A DNA stretch of 64,000 nucleotides from Moniliella sp. 'wahieum' (GCA_003971905.1 RSEE01000010.1:496001-560000); one strand, 5' to 3'. Counted from the stretch's first letter, positions 11,254 to 23,587 are shown. Numbers and translations: made by a program. Notes: a model not told the origin generated them from the sequence alone.

Positions 11254-12326
11254 CTAGGGCGCGTTGATCACGATTTTCCCCAAGGCACGGTTGGTCAGGA
11301 GACGCTGGTATGCGTCCTTGGCCTCGTCAAACGCAAACTCCGAATCAATTACGGGCTTGATCGACGTAGCGGCGTCAGCAGTGATGTACTTGGCGCCCAG
11401 GACCGGCATCTGGAGTTTGTCAATCATCTCTTCCTTGTATGTCCTTGGCACACCCGAAAAAATCGAGGCAGTAGCACCAGGCGCGCCCGACTCCACAAGA
11501 ACTTTAACACTGCTCCGAGACTCTGGCCTGGCAGCAAGTCCGTTGCCCCGATGTTACAATAGACCCCGTCCTTTTTGAGGAACTTGTCCGACGCGTATAA
11601 AATGCTTAAGTCTCCAACGCAATCAAGCACAGCGTCGAAAGCTTCGGTGCTGCTGGTGGCATGGGACTGCGCCAGCTCAGTGGGGAGCGAAACCGCACGA
11701 TAGTCCAGCACTTCGTCTGCGCCCAGCGACTTGACCACCTTAATTTTTTCCCCGAAGCGGTGGCAGTGATAGACTTGGCCCCAAGGAAGCGCAGGATCTG
11801 GATGAGGATGAGGCCGACACTGGTGCTACCGCCCAGGACCAGGGCGCGGTCGCCGGCCTTGACGTAAGACGAGAGCTTGAGGGCAGTAAGCGAGGTAAGA
11901 GGGAGCGCGGCACCCTGGGAAAAGGATAGGCGCTCCGGTAGGGGCGCAACGCCGGTTGCATTGGAGCATGTATAGGTGGCAATCGTGCCTGGCAGCTTCG
12001 TAAATGCCACGTCAGCCGCATCATTGAGCCCGCATACGCGAGCGCCAATAGGCAGGGTCTTCTTCTGCTCTTCACTCAGGGGGCCGTGATCGGCAACAAT
12101 GCCAGCAAAGTCGCTACCCAGCGTACGGGGCCAGGTTTGCAAGAAAGCTGGCGCGACAGCAGTAAGCTTCCAGTCGACCGGGTTGATCGAGCTGGCGCGG
12201 ACCTCGACTAGGATCTGGCCCTTGCCCGGCTTGGGGAGCGGCATCTTCTTTTTGCATCGTCACCGGCGGCAAGCCCGCCTTATGCACACGCCACGCAGTG
12301 GCGGTGGAGGGAAGAGTAGTGGACAT
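11254..12326 (-). CDS. Zinc-type medium-chain dehydrogenase/reductase (quinone oxidoreductase-like)
   Basis: This is an NAD(P)H-dependent medium-chain reductase. In order it shows MSTTLPSTATAWRVHKAG; PLPKPGKGQILVEVRASSIN followed by PVDWKL (family N-terminal GroES-like fold); TLGSDFAGIV; the nucleotide-binding ALVLGGSTSVGLILIQ; SLGADEVLDYR; and a C-terminal RALGKIVINAP. Structural zinc cysteines are not evident, which points to the quinone-oxidoreductase / reticulon-4-interacting-protein-1-like branch. The frame changes at three points. One extra A near 12255 and missing A bases at runs 11744-11749 (T6 on the plus strand) and 11503-11505 restore a continuous protein of about 355 residues. The substrate cannot be predicted. 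The start at 12326 is the first Met of the conserved frame. Confidence 0.8.
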
Positions 12327-13237
12327 GATGGTGAGAGGAAAAAGGCAGCAGGTTGCTTGGCCCGAATCCTTTCGCCCAACTCGTGTGTTAATATGCTATC
12401 GGGGGGCGGACGTAAGGCTATCTACGCTCTTCGATCACTGGGTCGCAGAAGCCGAGATGAACTGCAGCTTCAAGTTTTCTGTAACTTTCCAATGTCAGTG
12501 CAGTATGTCAATAACCACTTCTCAGATCTCACCACTGCTCACCACATCACTGGCACTACAGCACTGCGGACAAAAGGGAACTGGCCGCCGGACGCCCACA
12601 GAGGGCCAGTGCCGACGCAGTCCCGCCGAGGCTGGCCGACTGGCTAAACCCCATGCCGAGGCCGCCCGAGCCTCCGCCGTCGCCCTTATTTCCGGGCCAC
12701 AAGAACCCCTTACAGGCGTGGCGGACTTTGAGGCGGAACACTGGCGCAGGAATTGAAATGTACAGCGGGGGGTGGCAGGCGGAGGCCACGTGTCCAACTG
12801 AAATGAACGCTGGAGGCGTGCCCTTCGTTGCAAGCGGGTTACGTTGGTGCGCGACGCCCACTCAGTGAGTGGCAATCGTGTTGCGTGTTGGGTGTCGCGT
12901 CAGACTAAGCGCTGAGCATCCGACACGACCAGTGCAACCCTATTCTCCCTCCACGTAGCCCGTGCATGACGTAGAGACGGACAGGGGCAGTGTGGGGGTC
13001 ACCCATCCCGTTGCTTCGTCGCTCGCCAGCGTGAAGGCGCGGGGCCAGTGTCGGCACTGGGGCTGCTCTGGGGCCATTGCGAGCATCATGCATCGCTCCA
13101 TGTCACCCCCGCCCCCACGGCCCGCAGCATCCATCTGAACCTCCACCTCCCCTCCACCTCCACCTCCACTCCACCTCCACCTCCACCTCCACCTCCACCT
13201 CCACCTCCACCTCTGCCCGAGGTTGGGCTGAAGACAC
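12327..13237. other. Intergenic and 5' leader region
   Basis: This stretch separates the divergent reductase (minus) and membrane/coiled-coil protein (plus). It contains a CT-rich hexamer array at 13141-13213. No separate gene was recognised. Confidence 0.5.
13141..13213. repeat. CTCCAC hexamer array
   Basis: About twelve near-perfect units of CTCCAC with two small interruptions lie directly before the ATG at 13238, probably in the 5' leader. Apparent poly-Pro or poly-Gly open frames here come only from this repeat. Confidence 0.85.
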
Positions 13238-16200
13238 ATGTCGCCCTCCGCGCCATCGCCAGTACCCGCCGCTCTCGAACGCAGCGCCCCCGCCGTGCGG
13301 ACCGGTGCTCCGCCCTCGGCTCCTCCACAGGGCCCGCCGCGCGCCGGTCCTCCTCCCTCGGCGCCTCCGCAGGGCCCGCCACGCGCCGGTGCCCCGTCGC
13401 ACCCCCCGCTGGCCGTCCCGCCACGGTGCCCCATCCGCTGTCCCCTCTCTGTCGCTGCCACCACCACGGCCACTCCGCCTCCACGCAGTGCTCCCGCCCT
13501 GCGTGCTGCTGCTCCCATATCGGTTCCCACACCGCTTCGCTCAAGGTGTCCGACTCCGCTCCGGCCCCGCCGTCGACCACCGCCTCGCGCAAGGCAGCCG
13601 CTCCAAAGTCTAAGGTAGCCACTCGAAAGCCCAGAACACGCTATGAGCCTCTTCCTCACCGCCGGGCTGGGAGGAATTTGCTACGCCACCTGTTGCGCCT
13701 AGGTATTCTTATACTCTGTATTATCCCTCTGGTCTTGTCCCAGCACGCCCTTTTCATTCACGTACAACGCTGCCGACTCGCGTGGCCTCTGCCGCACTCT
13801 GGCTTCCACTGGTGAGTTACTTGGCCCACATTTAGGTCCCTATGCCCAAGCGCTCGATGATCGGGCAGCCCCGTATGTGGCGGCAGTGGCGCCTATTGCC
13901 CAGGCTGGGTTCCGTGCCACCGCCCCGGTGGTCAAGGGATCCATCATGCGGGTCATCAGCTGTACCACAACCACGTGGCACCCGTTCAAGCTCGCTGTAC
14001 GACTGCCGCCTCATCTTGGGCCGCACCCCATCTCGCCAATGTGCATGCTGTGATCGATCCACACCTTCAAACCCTCAAGACCCAGTTGGGACACTACAAC
14101 GACATCTATTGGCGTGACGTGCATCAGTATGTGGCTGCAGCGCATTCTCATGTTGATGCGGGTGCCCGTGCTGGGTGGAAGGTGTATTTGAAACCATGCA
14201 CACCCGCGGCTGGTGCGGGTGTCTCAAGCCACTACTCGTTCTTGGCCGACCGTCTGTTCCCTTTGATGCTCGCGCTTACGCCACGCACATCCTGCCCATC
14301 TTCGCTCGCTTGGGACTAAAGTGTGGGAAGGCAAGCTGGCGCTACGCACCCGTTGAAGCCATCGCTTCGACCCACGTCCGCTCTCTTGGTCTCACTATTT
14401 CTGGTTGGTACACCCACGTGTCGGACAAGGCCGCGCGTGGACCCAGCCTCGAAGCCAAGAACCCGACCCTGCGTTCCTGGAATCATTGACTGCTGAAATC
14501 CGTGCGCAGATCCTAGGGGAACAAGCAGAGGAGGAGGCTCGCAGGGATCAGCTTCGCAAGGAGGAGGAAGCCACCCGTTTGACCGTCTCAACCTATGGGA
14601 AGTAGGCCTGACAGAGCACATTCGCAAGTCGTACAAGACTTGGACGGACCGAATCGTGAACCTCCGGGACAGCACCATCTGCTGACTTGCCTGTTCGCTT
14701 TGCTACCCTTACCGACGAGTTTGTGGACAGCGAAGCTGGTGGCCATTGCCCGCTTGGAGCGGCGGTTTGAGGCCTTGTCGTCGGCCAAGGACCCGCGTCC
14801 GGTCGAGGAGAGAGTGGAAATTGCCAAGCGTGGACTAAGCGTGAGCAGAACAAGCTCTTGGCTGAGGGTGCACAGCTGCGCAAGGAACTGCAGGCCGTGC
14901 TCACTGAGCTGGATGAAGCTGAGAAGGCATCGACGATCAAATCGGCCGACGACGTTGCGCAATTTGCCGACACTGCCATCTCATTCCAGCAACGACTCAT
15001 GTCGCAGGCGCAATACAGCGAGACAGTCTCCCGGTTTGGTCGGTGGGATCTGAGCATGCAAATGCGCGCCAAGCTCTATCGCTCCGAAATTGAGGACGTC
15101 CTCTACCGTGGTAAGCCTGTCAAGGCCGACCTGGACGTGGTGGACCCAACAAGGCCGCTCCAGATGTGGCGATGCACGTAGCCGACCTGCAGCAAACGAA
15201 CTGCCCTCCTTTACTCCGCTGCAGCTGACGCCATTCGTCGTCGATACGGTGTCGAGGGCATTGAGGAGCTGCGTCGCAGCCCGAAAGAGGTAATTTCTGC
15301 CGAAGAGGGGGGAAAGCGGCACCAGCTTGCCCTCGACGCCCTTAAGCGGGTCGCCGAGGCGGCCAAGGACATTCAGACCCAAATTCCTCGTGCTCTTCTC
15401 GATGCGGCGTTTAAAGCCCGTGAGAGTCTTGGATGGGAGGGAATTGTCCCCGAAAACCCAGATGAGGATCTCTGGGTTGGCCCCCCTCCCGAGATTGACA
15501 CTACTACTCGCATCGACGCGGCGGCAGAGGTGGAAAACAAGGTGAGAGAGCATGAAGCAGAGCAGATTGATCTTTCTCCCCTTGAGGAGGTGTCGGCGGC
15601 CACGGAGGAGCTCACTACGACTATTCCCATTGAAGACCACTCGGAGGAAGAGATCGTCTTCCATGGTGCTACCACTAGCGTACCCCAGCCTGTGGCCACA
15701 CCTACGTCAACGGACGTGCCGTCCTCGGTGGAACCACAACTCCAGGTGGGCACGACTGGTGTAGTCCAACCTGTTGGAACGGAAGACGCTGCGTTGAGTG
15801 CATCGTTTGCTCAGAGGCTGCTACTGCGTCCGCGGCCTCCGCCTCCGCCTCCGCGACCGCGGCTGCGACCGAGAAGACCACTCTGGATGCCTCCGTAACT
15901 ACTTCTGCGCCGGAAGTAATCGACACGGTAGAATCGGAGGAGGCACCTGTTGCGGAGGAGGCACCTGTTGCGGAGGAGGCACCTGTTGCGGAGGAGGCAC
16001 CTGTTGCGGAGGAGGTACCTGTTGCGGAGGAGGCACCTATTGCAGAGGAGGTACCTGTTGCGGAGCCTACACCAACCGAGTCCACCGGGGCTGCTCCTCC
16101 CGATGCCACTGCTACGAAGGTCGCTTCAGAGGCGCTTGAAGTGGAGGAAATACCCACGGAACCACCACTGAAGGTTTCCGCATCATCTTCCCTTCCGGTG

Positions 16201-16263
16201 ACGGCTTCGGCGCGCTCTGAGTCGGTCGATGAACCCACGTCAGTTGAGCACGAAGACCTATAA
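13238..16263 (+). CDS. Large basidiomycete membrane and coiled-coil protein, often mislabelled 'HOXA13-like'
   Basis: The product is assembled from several plus frames. The N-terminus is Pro/Ala-rich with two copies of [12 protein letters not shown] basic stretch leads into one strong membrane helix, [16 protein letters not shown] luminal-type region rich in 'PYV/AP' follows ([20 protein letters not shown]), then a charged coiled coil around [20 protein letters not shown], then [18 protein letters not shown], and finally an acidic tail with seven EEAPVA-type repeats ending EHEDL and a TAA at 16261. This order (helix, repeated Pro-Tyr-Val segment, long coiled coil) is familiar from basidiomycete proteins that databases call HOXA13-like. 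I see no homeodomain and that name is misleading. At least six frame changes occur. The start at 13238 is inferred from codon pattern. Location in a membrane system is inferred; function unknown. Confidence 0.6.
15937..16062 (+). repeat. In-frame 18-bp minisatellite, seven units (EEAPVA)
   Basis: Seven head-to-tail units of GAGGAGGCACCTGTTGCG; four are identical and three carry one or two changes ([12 protein letters not shown]). It is a whole number of codons, so length changes would keep the reading frame. It forms the acidic tail of the host protein. Confidence 0.95.
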
Positions 16264-16696
16264 CCTTTTTGGCCTCAACCTCGCATGTACGGTGGAGGAG
16301 GCACGTGGCCCTCTCGCCTTGATATGGGGTGTGGATATCTGGCGTGATCGTTTCTCTGGCCATTGTAGGCTCGTTAAAGAATTTTCCTATAGCGGACTTC
16401 CATCAAGCTTGGGTCTTGACGGCCTGAGGTCTGAGAGAAGATAACTCTACTGTTGGTAGCTTCTATGTATGTGGAACCCGCCTTGGAAAACGTTTTCTTG
16501 TCAGAGGGGAACGCAGAAGTGCCTCTGTAACATGTAATAACGCGAACTGGGAACTTCCAAAATTGTACCTTCCCCATCCGATGATGTCGATGATGATCGA
16601 TGATTAATGGATTAATGATTACAAAAGCAACCCATTTCGGCTTCGGCCATAGTCGGGGATGAAACGGTCTAGCTTGCCACCACCACCGCCGTCGAG
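16264..16696. other. Intergenic spacer
   Basis: Short spacer between two plus-strand genes. It contains a GATGATCGATGATTAATGG-type patch at 16576-16620 related to the ATCATCG heptamers. Confidence 0.5.
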
Positions 16697-17184
16697 ATGT
16701 CTCTGCGCCTTTCTGTACCGCTCGCTAGGGCTGCGCGGAGCGCATTTCTCCCCCGTTTGGCGCTGTCTCCACGCAGCAGGGTGTACCCCATGCCTATGGG
16801 CAGAGGGCGTTCAGCGTCTCCTCCACCTGCCGCGCCGAGCCCATCGGAGTGGACGTTGAAGCTTCCCCTGCGGCTCCGGTCGAGCAGGAACAGACTGAAG
16901 GCGAAAAGCAAATCCTCTCCGTCTTGGAGGCCAAGTTTTCGCCTTCGATGCTGAGTGTTACCGATGTGTCGGGAGGCTGTGGGGCGTTCTACACGATTAT
17001 GATTGCCTCCAAGCAATTTAATGGCCTGTCCACTCTCAAGCAACATCGCCTGGTCCAGACGGAACTCAAAAACATCATCAAAGACATCCATGGGCTTCAG
17101 GTGTGTCCTCTTCTTTCAGTGAAGCCAGGGCGCTGACCTTTCTCTTGCCAGTTGCACACAATTCCAGAGCCCGAGGAGGCATAA
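16697..17184 (+). CDS. BOL3: Mitochondrial BolA-like protein 3
   Basis: BolA3 proteins work with glutaredoxin 5 and Nfu1 in handing [4Fe-4S] clusters to mitochondrial enzymes. The reading starts with an Arg/Ser/Leu-rich presequence, MSLRLSVPLARAARSAFLPR, continues through RAFSVSS (a likely processing region), and enters the BolA domain: EGEKQILSVLEAKFSPSML, VTDVSGGCGAFYTI (the conserved G-G-C-G loop with the cluster-ligand Cys), and KQHRLVQTELK with the invariant His. A 50-nt intron from 17101 to about 17151 (GTGTGT to TTGCCAG) joins to a last exon encoding LHTIPEPEEA and TAA at 17182-17184. One missing base near 16802-16812 separates the presequence from the domain. Length is as expected for the family. 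Confidence 0.88.
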
Positions 17185-19724
17185 ATATGTGCACGTTGTG
17201 CTAATCAATCTCCAGCTAAAGTCCGTCTGATGGTCGAATGAGAGGAGACGAACGGGTTAAGGGGGGTTCGCTTTGTGTGCAAGAAGACAACATTAGCGGA
17301 AGTAAAAAAGCAAGTCATATCGGGAGGCGAGGTCAGAAGCCAGGCGGGGGCTGTTGCTGGGATTAAGGGGGGAGGAATCTCGTCCTGGTTGGCCAAGGCG
17401 ATTCCTGTCCAGAGGATGCATTGACAGCCGCCATTATGCTCCGTGTAGACTTCCCTGCTTCAGGCTTGGGCTGATGCTGCACATCATCTACCTCATTATC
17501 GAGTAGTCGGAGCATGCGGTCTTTAGGAGGGAGTTTCCCACCCAAGACCCAAAGCGAGAACATGAAAGCGAAACGCACTAGCTCTTAATGTTGCCTCACT
17601 GGCCTCACCAAGGTCCGGGGCAATACGTTCAGAAGGATGCCAGTGTGAGGGTTCTGCGCCCGGAGAAGCGGAGTCTCTTCCACCGCAGGCACCCTAAACT
17701 TGAGGTCACGCCGTTTTCAGAGCCCTGCGTGCATATGATTGGTTCAGCGTCTCGGGTATACTCTTAAGGAACGAGGCCTCTCTTATTCATAGTAGTGTAA
17801 AAGAACAATGCAGCTTGCGAGAAACCGTTGCAGAAGAGATTGTGGTTAGGCAGCGCCAGTGCTTTTCGAAACAGCATCTGCATTTGATGGAGATGGTGCA
17901 AAGATCTGGCACGCAGTCAGTCGGGGCTATATGGCAATAGAACTGTCATATCTCAATGCTGCCAGATGCACTGAGACGTGGGGGGGAGGGGGGCAGACTA
18001 GGAGCTTTGCCAGATTATATATCTCTTTCTTTCCCAGGAACTCGTGCCGCGTGCTCTTGAGCGTCACGTTACAGGCACCACAAGAGTGATATGTGGGTGG
18101 CGAGGCCCAGTAAGGCAACAGGAGGATGGACCGAATGTGACTATAGCTTAGCCTCCAACTAGCCATTCAATCATCTCTCCTCACCTTGCTAAATGCCATC
18201 TGTGGGCTGAGGCGCTGTTGAGGCCTGACTGGGGCTCGCATCAGACATCCATTTCGGCCCCTCATACTATCGTATGCGGCTGTCCAACTTTTTCTCTTTT
18301 TTCCTTCATTTGCTCCATTAAGGTCATTGTCTCTGGCTTCCCCCCCAACGAAACGTGTTTCCTGTCAGGCCCTGCGAGCCACGGTGCTTGTATCCGAACT
18401 AATCCATCACACTTCCCCAACCATCATGATAAATTAAACCACTACATCTAGAGGAGTGCGGTGGTACTAGTTCGTACGATGAACAGTGGTGGACCGAGTG
18501 GGCCAGGGACACCGAATGTGTTGTAAAGGGGGGGAGACAGACACCTTTTGCCTAGTAGGCTGCGGTGCCGCGTGGGACAGAAGGATACAGGGTGTGTGTG
18601 TGCACGCAGCGCGCGCCCCTCTGCTCCTCTCTTCAGGCCTTCAGGCCTCAAGAGCCCTGACCTCAGGCTTCAGGGCCTCAGGCCTCAGGCCTCAGCCTCA
18701 TCTGATCTGCGATCGTGTCATGTCTCGGTACCACCGCTCCGTTTTCTTTGCTCCACTCGAAACAGCATTTCGCTCATCATGCGTCAACGCCCAATCCGCT
18801 TTTTCATTGCCACCAACATAGCACCACAGATGACGGAGGTCGCGGGCCAACGTTCGACTCTCTCCACTGGGTTAGTGAGTACTGAATACAAAAGTACTTC
18901 CGAGAGTGCCTTGTTCTACGATGCAGTAAGTGTGGACCGAGTCCGAGTAGCCGAGAGTGAAATGGACCGAATGGACGAAAAAGGACTAGGCGGAGGACAC
19001 CTTTCCAGCCCAGACGCCGTGGGCTCCACAAGGCCCAATAGAGCCAGCCTGACATTGGTACCTTTCTCGGGTTGGGCCAGTGTTGTGCCTGGATCAATGC
19101 ACCATCGACGCCCTTGCTGGAGCAAGAATATGGTGGCACTACTCACGCCTTACTCTCATCCTGTGGCCGACGTCTCGGGTGGTGATCATGTGGTGGGGTT
19201 TGGAACGCCCGCAGGGACGGTGCAACGGCGAGCAGCGCTGCTGAGGCTCAGCTGCGAGCTGGCGCTGATGGATGAAGAAAAGCCACCGCGGAAGGCAGGG
19301 CAGGTGGGATTGTGACACGTGAGATCTGAGAATGGGCGAGCGTGCCTCCCCAGTCTCTCCCGTGTTCTCCCCACCGCGCCGAGTGGACGGGGCCCCAGCA
19401 GGAGGCCAGTGCCAGCCAGTGCCAGCCAGTGCGTGCCCGTGCCTGTCTCGGCCTTTGCAGCCTGCGCCTCTCGCGGGGCACCGTGGGGCGGCGAGCGGGG
19501 TGTCTGAGAACTGGCGCACCCGCCGCATGTTGCACCGGCCCTCCAGCACACTGCCCCCATGTGCCAGTCACCCTGGCCGATGCGCACGGATCAGAGTGCG
19601 CACGCCGCTATATTTGGGCGTGCCCAAGCCACCGGCCACTCATCTTCCGCATCACCATTACCGCCACTACCACCACCACCATTCCCATTACCACTTCTAC
19701 CTCCACACCTCCCACCCCCCTGCC
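17185..19724. other. Gene-poor spacer with a CCTCAGG-type repeat patch
   Basis: No conserved protein was recognised in 2.5 kb. At 18632-18704 lies a patch of TCAGGCC-like heptamers mixed with 8-bp spacings. The 255-codon frame from 18548 has no motif and crosses this repeat, so it is not called. A TATATTTGG element at about 19609 could serve the galactokinase gene. Confidence 0.5.
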
Positions 19725-21423
19725 ATGTCCTCCCACCCCCCCGAAGACGTTATCCCCGTGCACGACTCCCTCGGTGAGATCTACTCTGCGGAGCGCCTGC
19801 CCCGCGAGCAGGCTCGCTGGCACGCCCTCCACAATGCCTTCCAAGCCCAGTTTGGAACCCGCCTCGACTTTGTCGCCCGTGCCCCTGGCCGCGTCAATAT
19901 GATCGGCGAGCACGTCGACCACCAGGGCTTCTCCGTCTTGCCGGCCTCGATTGAGATGGATATTCTCATGGCCACCCACGTCGAGTGGAGCAAGAATGTC
20001 ACCCCGCCCAACCAGACGACTGAGTTTGTACTCCACAATGTCACCCCGCGTTTGAGGGTACCTCCTTTACCACTACGTGGAAAGAAGGCCTGCCGGACGT
20101 GCAGCTCCACAACTCTGGTCCCGACCGTTGGGCCAACTACTTTAAAGTCGCCCTCCACGGCCTTCTGCCTCACCTCCCCGCCGCGACGACCGCAGCAACG
20201 ACACCCAAGCCTGTGCGGGTCAGCATATTGGTCGATGGCACGGTCCCCCCCGAGTCGAGCTTGTCCAGTTCGGCAGCCATGACCACAGTAAGCAGCATCT
20301 TGATTCTTGAGGCGCTGGGCGTGCGCCAGTTTATCGATCGCAAAGAGATGGCCAATGTGGCCATCGAGTCGGAACGTCTGGTGGGCGTAAGCTCGGGTGG
20401 CATGGACCAGTCGGCCTCCATTTTTGGCCGGCCCGGGTACTTGCTGCACATTGGATTTGTACCCCACCTCTGGATCCACCCGATTCTTGCCCCGCATGGT
20501 CCGCCCAAGACGGAGACGTACAAGTGGCTGATCGCCAACACACTTGTCGTTTCCGACAAGAAGGTGTCGGGCCCAATCCACTACAATCTTCGTACCGCTG
20601 AACTTCGCATGTCAACGCGGGCGCTGGGCAAAGCGCTAGGCATTGCACCCACCCCTACTAACTATACTCTCAACGGTATGTTGGGCGACTACTTCAAGCT
20701 CCATCCAGTTGATAAGCTATGGTACGTTACTTCGGACGAGCGGGCCGAGTGGCTCAAGGAAGCCGGTGAGGAAGGTGTGCGCATCAAGTTTTTCGAATCG
20801 CTCGCGCTCTCCCACTTGCCTAAGGAGCCTGTGACTCGCGCGGAGGCCGAGACTTTGACCGGGTATGAAGGTGAGGCGTTCACCAAAGAGTTCCTCACTA
20901 CCTTCCTGTCAAGGCAGAAAAGTTTGACCTTTTCAAGCGCACCAAGCACGTATTTGACGAGGCGTATCGCACTCCGCTTTGTTACACTCCTCCAAGTGGC
21001 AGCGTCGCGGGCTGAGAACGATGAGATCCCCGAGGCTGATGCCGCGGTGCTTTACAAGCAACTGGGTGAGCTAATCAACCAATCCCACTACTCGATGCGT
21101 GACTACTATGAGGCTTCCTGCCCTGAACTTGAGGAGGACACAACGATTGCGCGCAAAGCAGGTGCCCTTGGTGCCCGTTTGACAGGTACGTCCTTTCTCC
21201 TCTGCCATGAAGAAGAGACAATGTGACTGATTTATGGAATAGGTGCGGGGGGGAGGATCAACCGTCATCCTGGTACCTGGGAGCAAGGTGCTGCTGTAAC
21301 CAAGGCATGACCGCGCAGTACTTTGCTGTCCGCCACCCGGAGCTGGATCAAAACGGTTTGAACGATGCTTTGCTTCTCACGGAACCGGCGGGCGGAGCAT
21401 GCGTGTACAAGCAGACGATCTAA
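19725..21423 (+). CDS. GAL1: Galactokinase, or galactokinase-like GHMP-kinase protein
   Basis: This would phosphorylate galactose at C1 in the Leloir pathway. From MSSHPPEDVIPVHDSLGEIY the sequence carries the galactokinase signature RAPGRVNMIGEHVDHQGF, the GHMP loop region VPPESSLSSSAAM, the VGVSSGGMDQSASIFG segment with the catalytic Asp, ANTLVVSDK, and near the end YFAVRHPEL and a C-terminal EPAGGACVYKQTI. A final intron lies at about 21186-21240. Frame breaks are repaired by single bases at the T run 20051-20053, CC at 20905-20906, near 20963, and the G run 21247-21253. One oddity survives the indel noise: the loop consensus G-x-G-L-S-S-S-A reads E-S-S-L-S-S-S-A, with both glycines changed by in-frame substitutions. 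The protein might bind nucleotide poorly and act as a sensor. No GAL7 or GAL10 was seen nearby. Confidence 0.85.
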
Positions 21424-21760
21424 CATGATCTGATCTCTGATTGCTCCCGGACATGGGTTTTGCTTAGTTGCTGTCGCCCCACCCGCACTCGAGGCTATGT
21501 CCTATTGGAGCGGCAGTCAGTTGTGCTGCATCCTCGCCAAGTGCACTTGAATGAACGAACAGCTGGGCGTTCAGAGTGAATCTAAACGCTGAAGATATTA
21601 CTGATGCCAATATTATGATGCAAAAGATGCGCATGATTAGTGATGAGTGATGGTCGATGGACGTAGATGCGGATGGCGGCGCTGCGAGTCCGGAATACGT
21701 CGGAGTTGAAACGACGTGAGTCTATTTCTTGGCCATCTGCCACCATCTCCCGTAGGCACG
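21424..21760. other. Short intergenic spacer
   Basis: Separates galactokinase and the MFS gene, both on the plus strand. No motif was recognised. Confidence 0.5.
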
Positions 21761-23501
21761 ATGCAAGAGGGACAGCGGTTGCTTGCCAGAGTCGAAGCTG
21801 GCATTGAGGAGGAGGGCGAAGTGCATCCTCCCATCCCCGCCTCAAGTCCAGAGAGTGAGCCAACGCTCCCGCCCATGCGGAAACTGGCACCCATTCTGGT
21901 GGCACTATGGGTGCCGGCCCTGGCGAGCGGGGTGGAGGGCACAGTGGTCACAACGCTTTTGGAGAGTGTGGGGAGTACCTTCCGCTCGGCAGAGAATGCG
22001 TCATGGCTCGGAACTGCCTTTCTTCTGACGCTGTGCTGCGGCACACCCCTCTCGTCTCGAGTATGCGAGAGCCTGGGGCGTAGGTCCACGCTCCTTTTCT
22101 CCGAGGGACTGTTTACCTTTGCTACATTTCTGTGTGGGATCTCCCCCAGTATGGGAGCCTTGATTGCGGCCCGTGCTCTCGCTGGGTTGGGTGCCGCAGG
22201 ATTGGTGACAACGGTGAGCATTGTCATGTCCGATTTGGTACCGATGCGGCAACGAGCCTGGTACCAAGGGTTGACCAACCTTTGGTTCTCGGCCGGGCTG
22301 GGGCTGGGGGGGCCCTTAGGTGGATGGGCCGCTGACACGGTCGGATGGCAAGCTGGTTTTCTTTTGCAAGTTCCCTTGCTGTTGTTGGCCGTAGGCCTGA
22401 CCTGGGTCTATGTACCCGAGGGCTCAGCTACTCGGACCAAATGGGAGTGGAGCCGGGTCGACTTGATGGGTACGGTGCTCTTGTTCTGTGGGATCGCCAT
22501 TCCCCTCACGTCCCTTAGCATTATGGGTACGCAGGATATGGGGGTTTCGAATGTACGCGCCTGGGGTGGTCTCCTTCTGGGTGGGGTGTGCATCTTGGCT
22601 TTCTACCTGAATGAGAAACGACCTTCGTTTCCCATTCTTCCCCTCTCTTTACTCCATCGCCCATCGAGCCTCAACGGAATGGCGCATGCCATCTCTAGTT
22701 TGTCCCTGTGTACTGCCGTCTTTGCGTTCTTGTATTCGGTGCCGGATTTGTACCAAGCTGTACTGGGCCAGTGCATCGCGTGCGGGCATGCTGATGCTTC
22801 CCTACTCGATCTGCATCTCTCTCGGTTCCATCATCGCCGGTGCTCACATCAGAACCCACGGCACGTTTAGGCGCTTCACTCTGTACTCAAGCTATGGCAT
22901 GCTGGCTTCCTCTGCCCTTTTCCTCGGCACCACTGTCTATCTTTCCTCTCATCCTCCGGTGCCCGGAACGGAATATGTGCTCTGTTTGGGCGCGATGCCA
23001 GTGAGTTTTGGATTCGCAGCGACGGTGACAACCAACCTGATTGCCTTGTTGCACGGGGTTCCTCGTACCTCCATTCCCCTTGCCACCGGAATGTCTTACC
23101 TCTTTCGCCAGGCGGGCCAAGTGTTTGGGGTAGCTTGGGCCGGGGCTATGGTTCAATCACTGCTGCGGTTTCTCTTACCGGGCGCACTTTCCTACCCCGA
23201 TCCGCAGGGCAATGTGCTTTCCCCCGACGAACGGACACGATGGGCGCAACGGTTACGACACGAACCAACCCGGCTGCCTTCGCTTCCTTCTCACCTGGTG
23301 GGCCCGGCAAGAGCCGCGTACGCCCGAGCTCAAGTGTCGGTTTACCTGTTGGTTTTCCTTGGTGTGGCTGTAGCTACACTTGCCAACAGCCAACTGGACG
23401 AGACGGGTTTTGCTCAGCCCACAGCGTCTCAAACGCCAGAGGTTGGGAACGAGACGCCGAACCCGCAGTCACGTTATGGTGCAACGGAGCAAGAACCTTG
23501 A
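21761..23501 (+). CDS. Major facilitator transporter, DHA2/Vba-like (about 14 helices)
   Basis: A drug/proton antiporter-family membrane transporter. After a hydrophilic head (MQEGQRLLARVEAG) comes the first helix region LAPILVALWVPALASGVEGT, then WLGTAFLLTLCCGTPLSSRV, the loop motif ESLGRRSTLL (motif A-like), ALAGLGAAGLVTTVSIVMSD, and GLGGPLGGWAADTVGWQAGF, the motif C-like stretch of antiporters. Further helices run to VYLLVFLGVAVATLA before a polar tail ending EQEP. The pattern resembles fungal vacuolar basic-amino-acid transporters and related multidrug exporters. One frame break at GGG 22765-22767 is restored by one G (VLGASASRAGMLMLPY). The start at 21761 is preferred; an in-frame ATG at 21716 is possible. 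The substrate cannot be predicted, and adjacency to galactokinase does not imply sugar transport. Confidence 0.82.
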
Positions 23502-23587
23502 GTAGCACACATGATCTTACCGTTGTCGAATGAAGACGAAGACTTCGATCATCTTTGCCTGCAATAGGTGTACCGATGAGGCTCGTT

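Noticed and set aside
13086-13660. Long Gly/Arg-rich and Pro-rich open frames on both strands
   Set aside because: They come from the CTCCAC hexamer array and C-rich composition; only the plus frame from 13238 continues into a conserved plan.
18548-19315. 255-codon plus-strand ORF
   Set aside because: No motif, crosses a CCTCAGG repeat patch, and no codon pattern like neighbouring genes.
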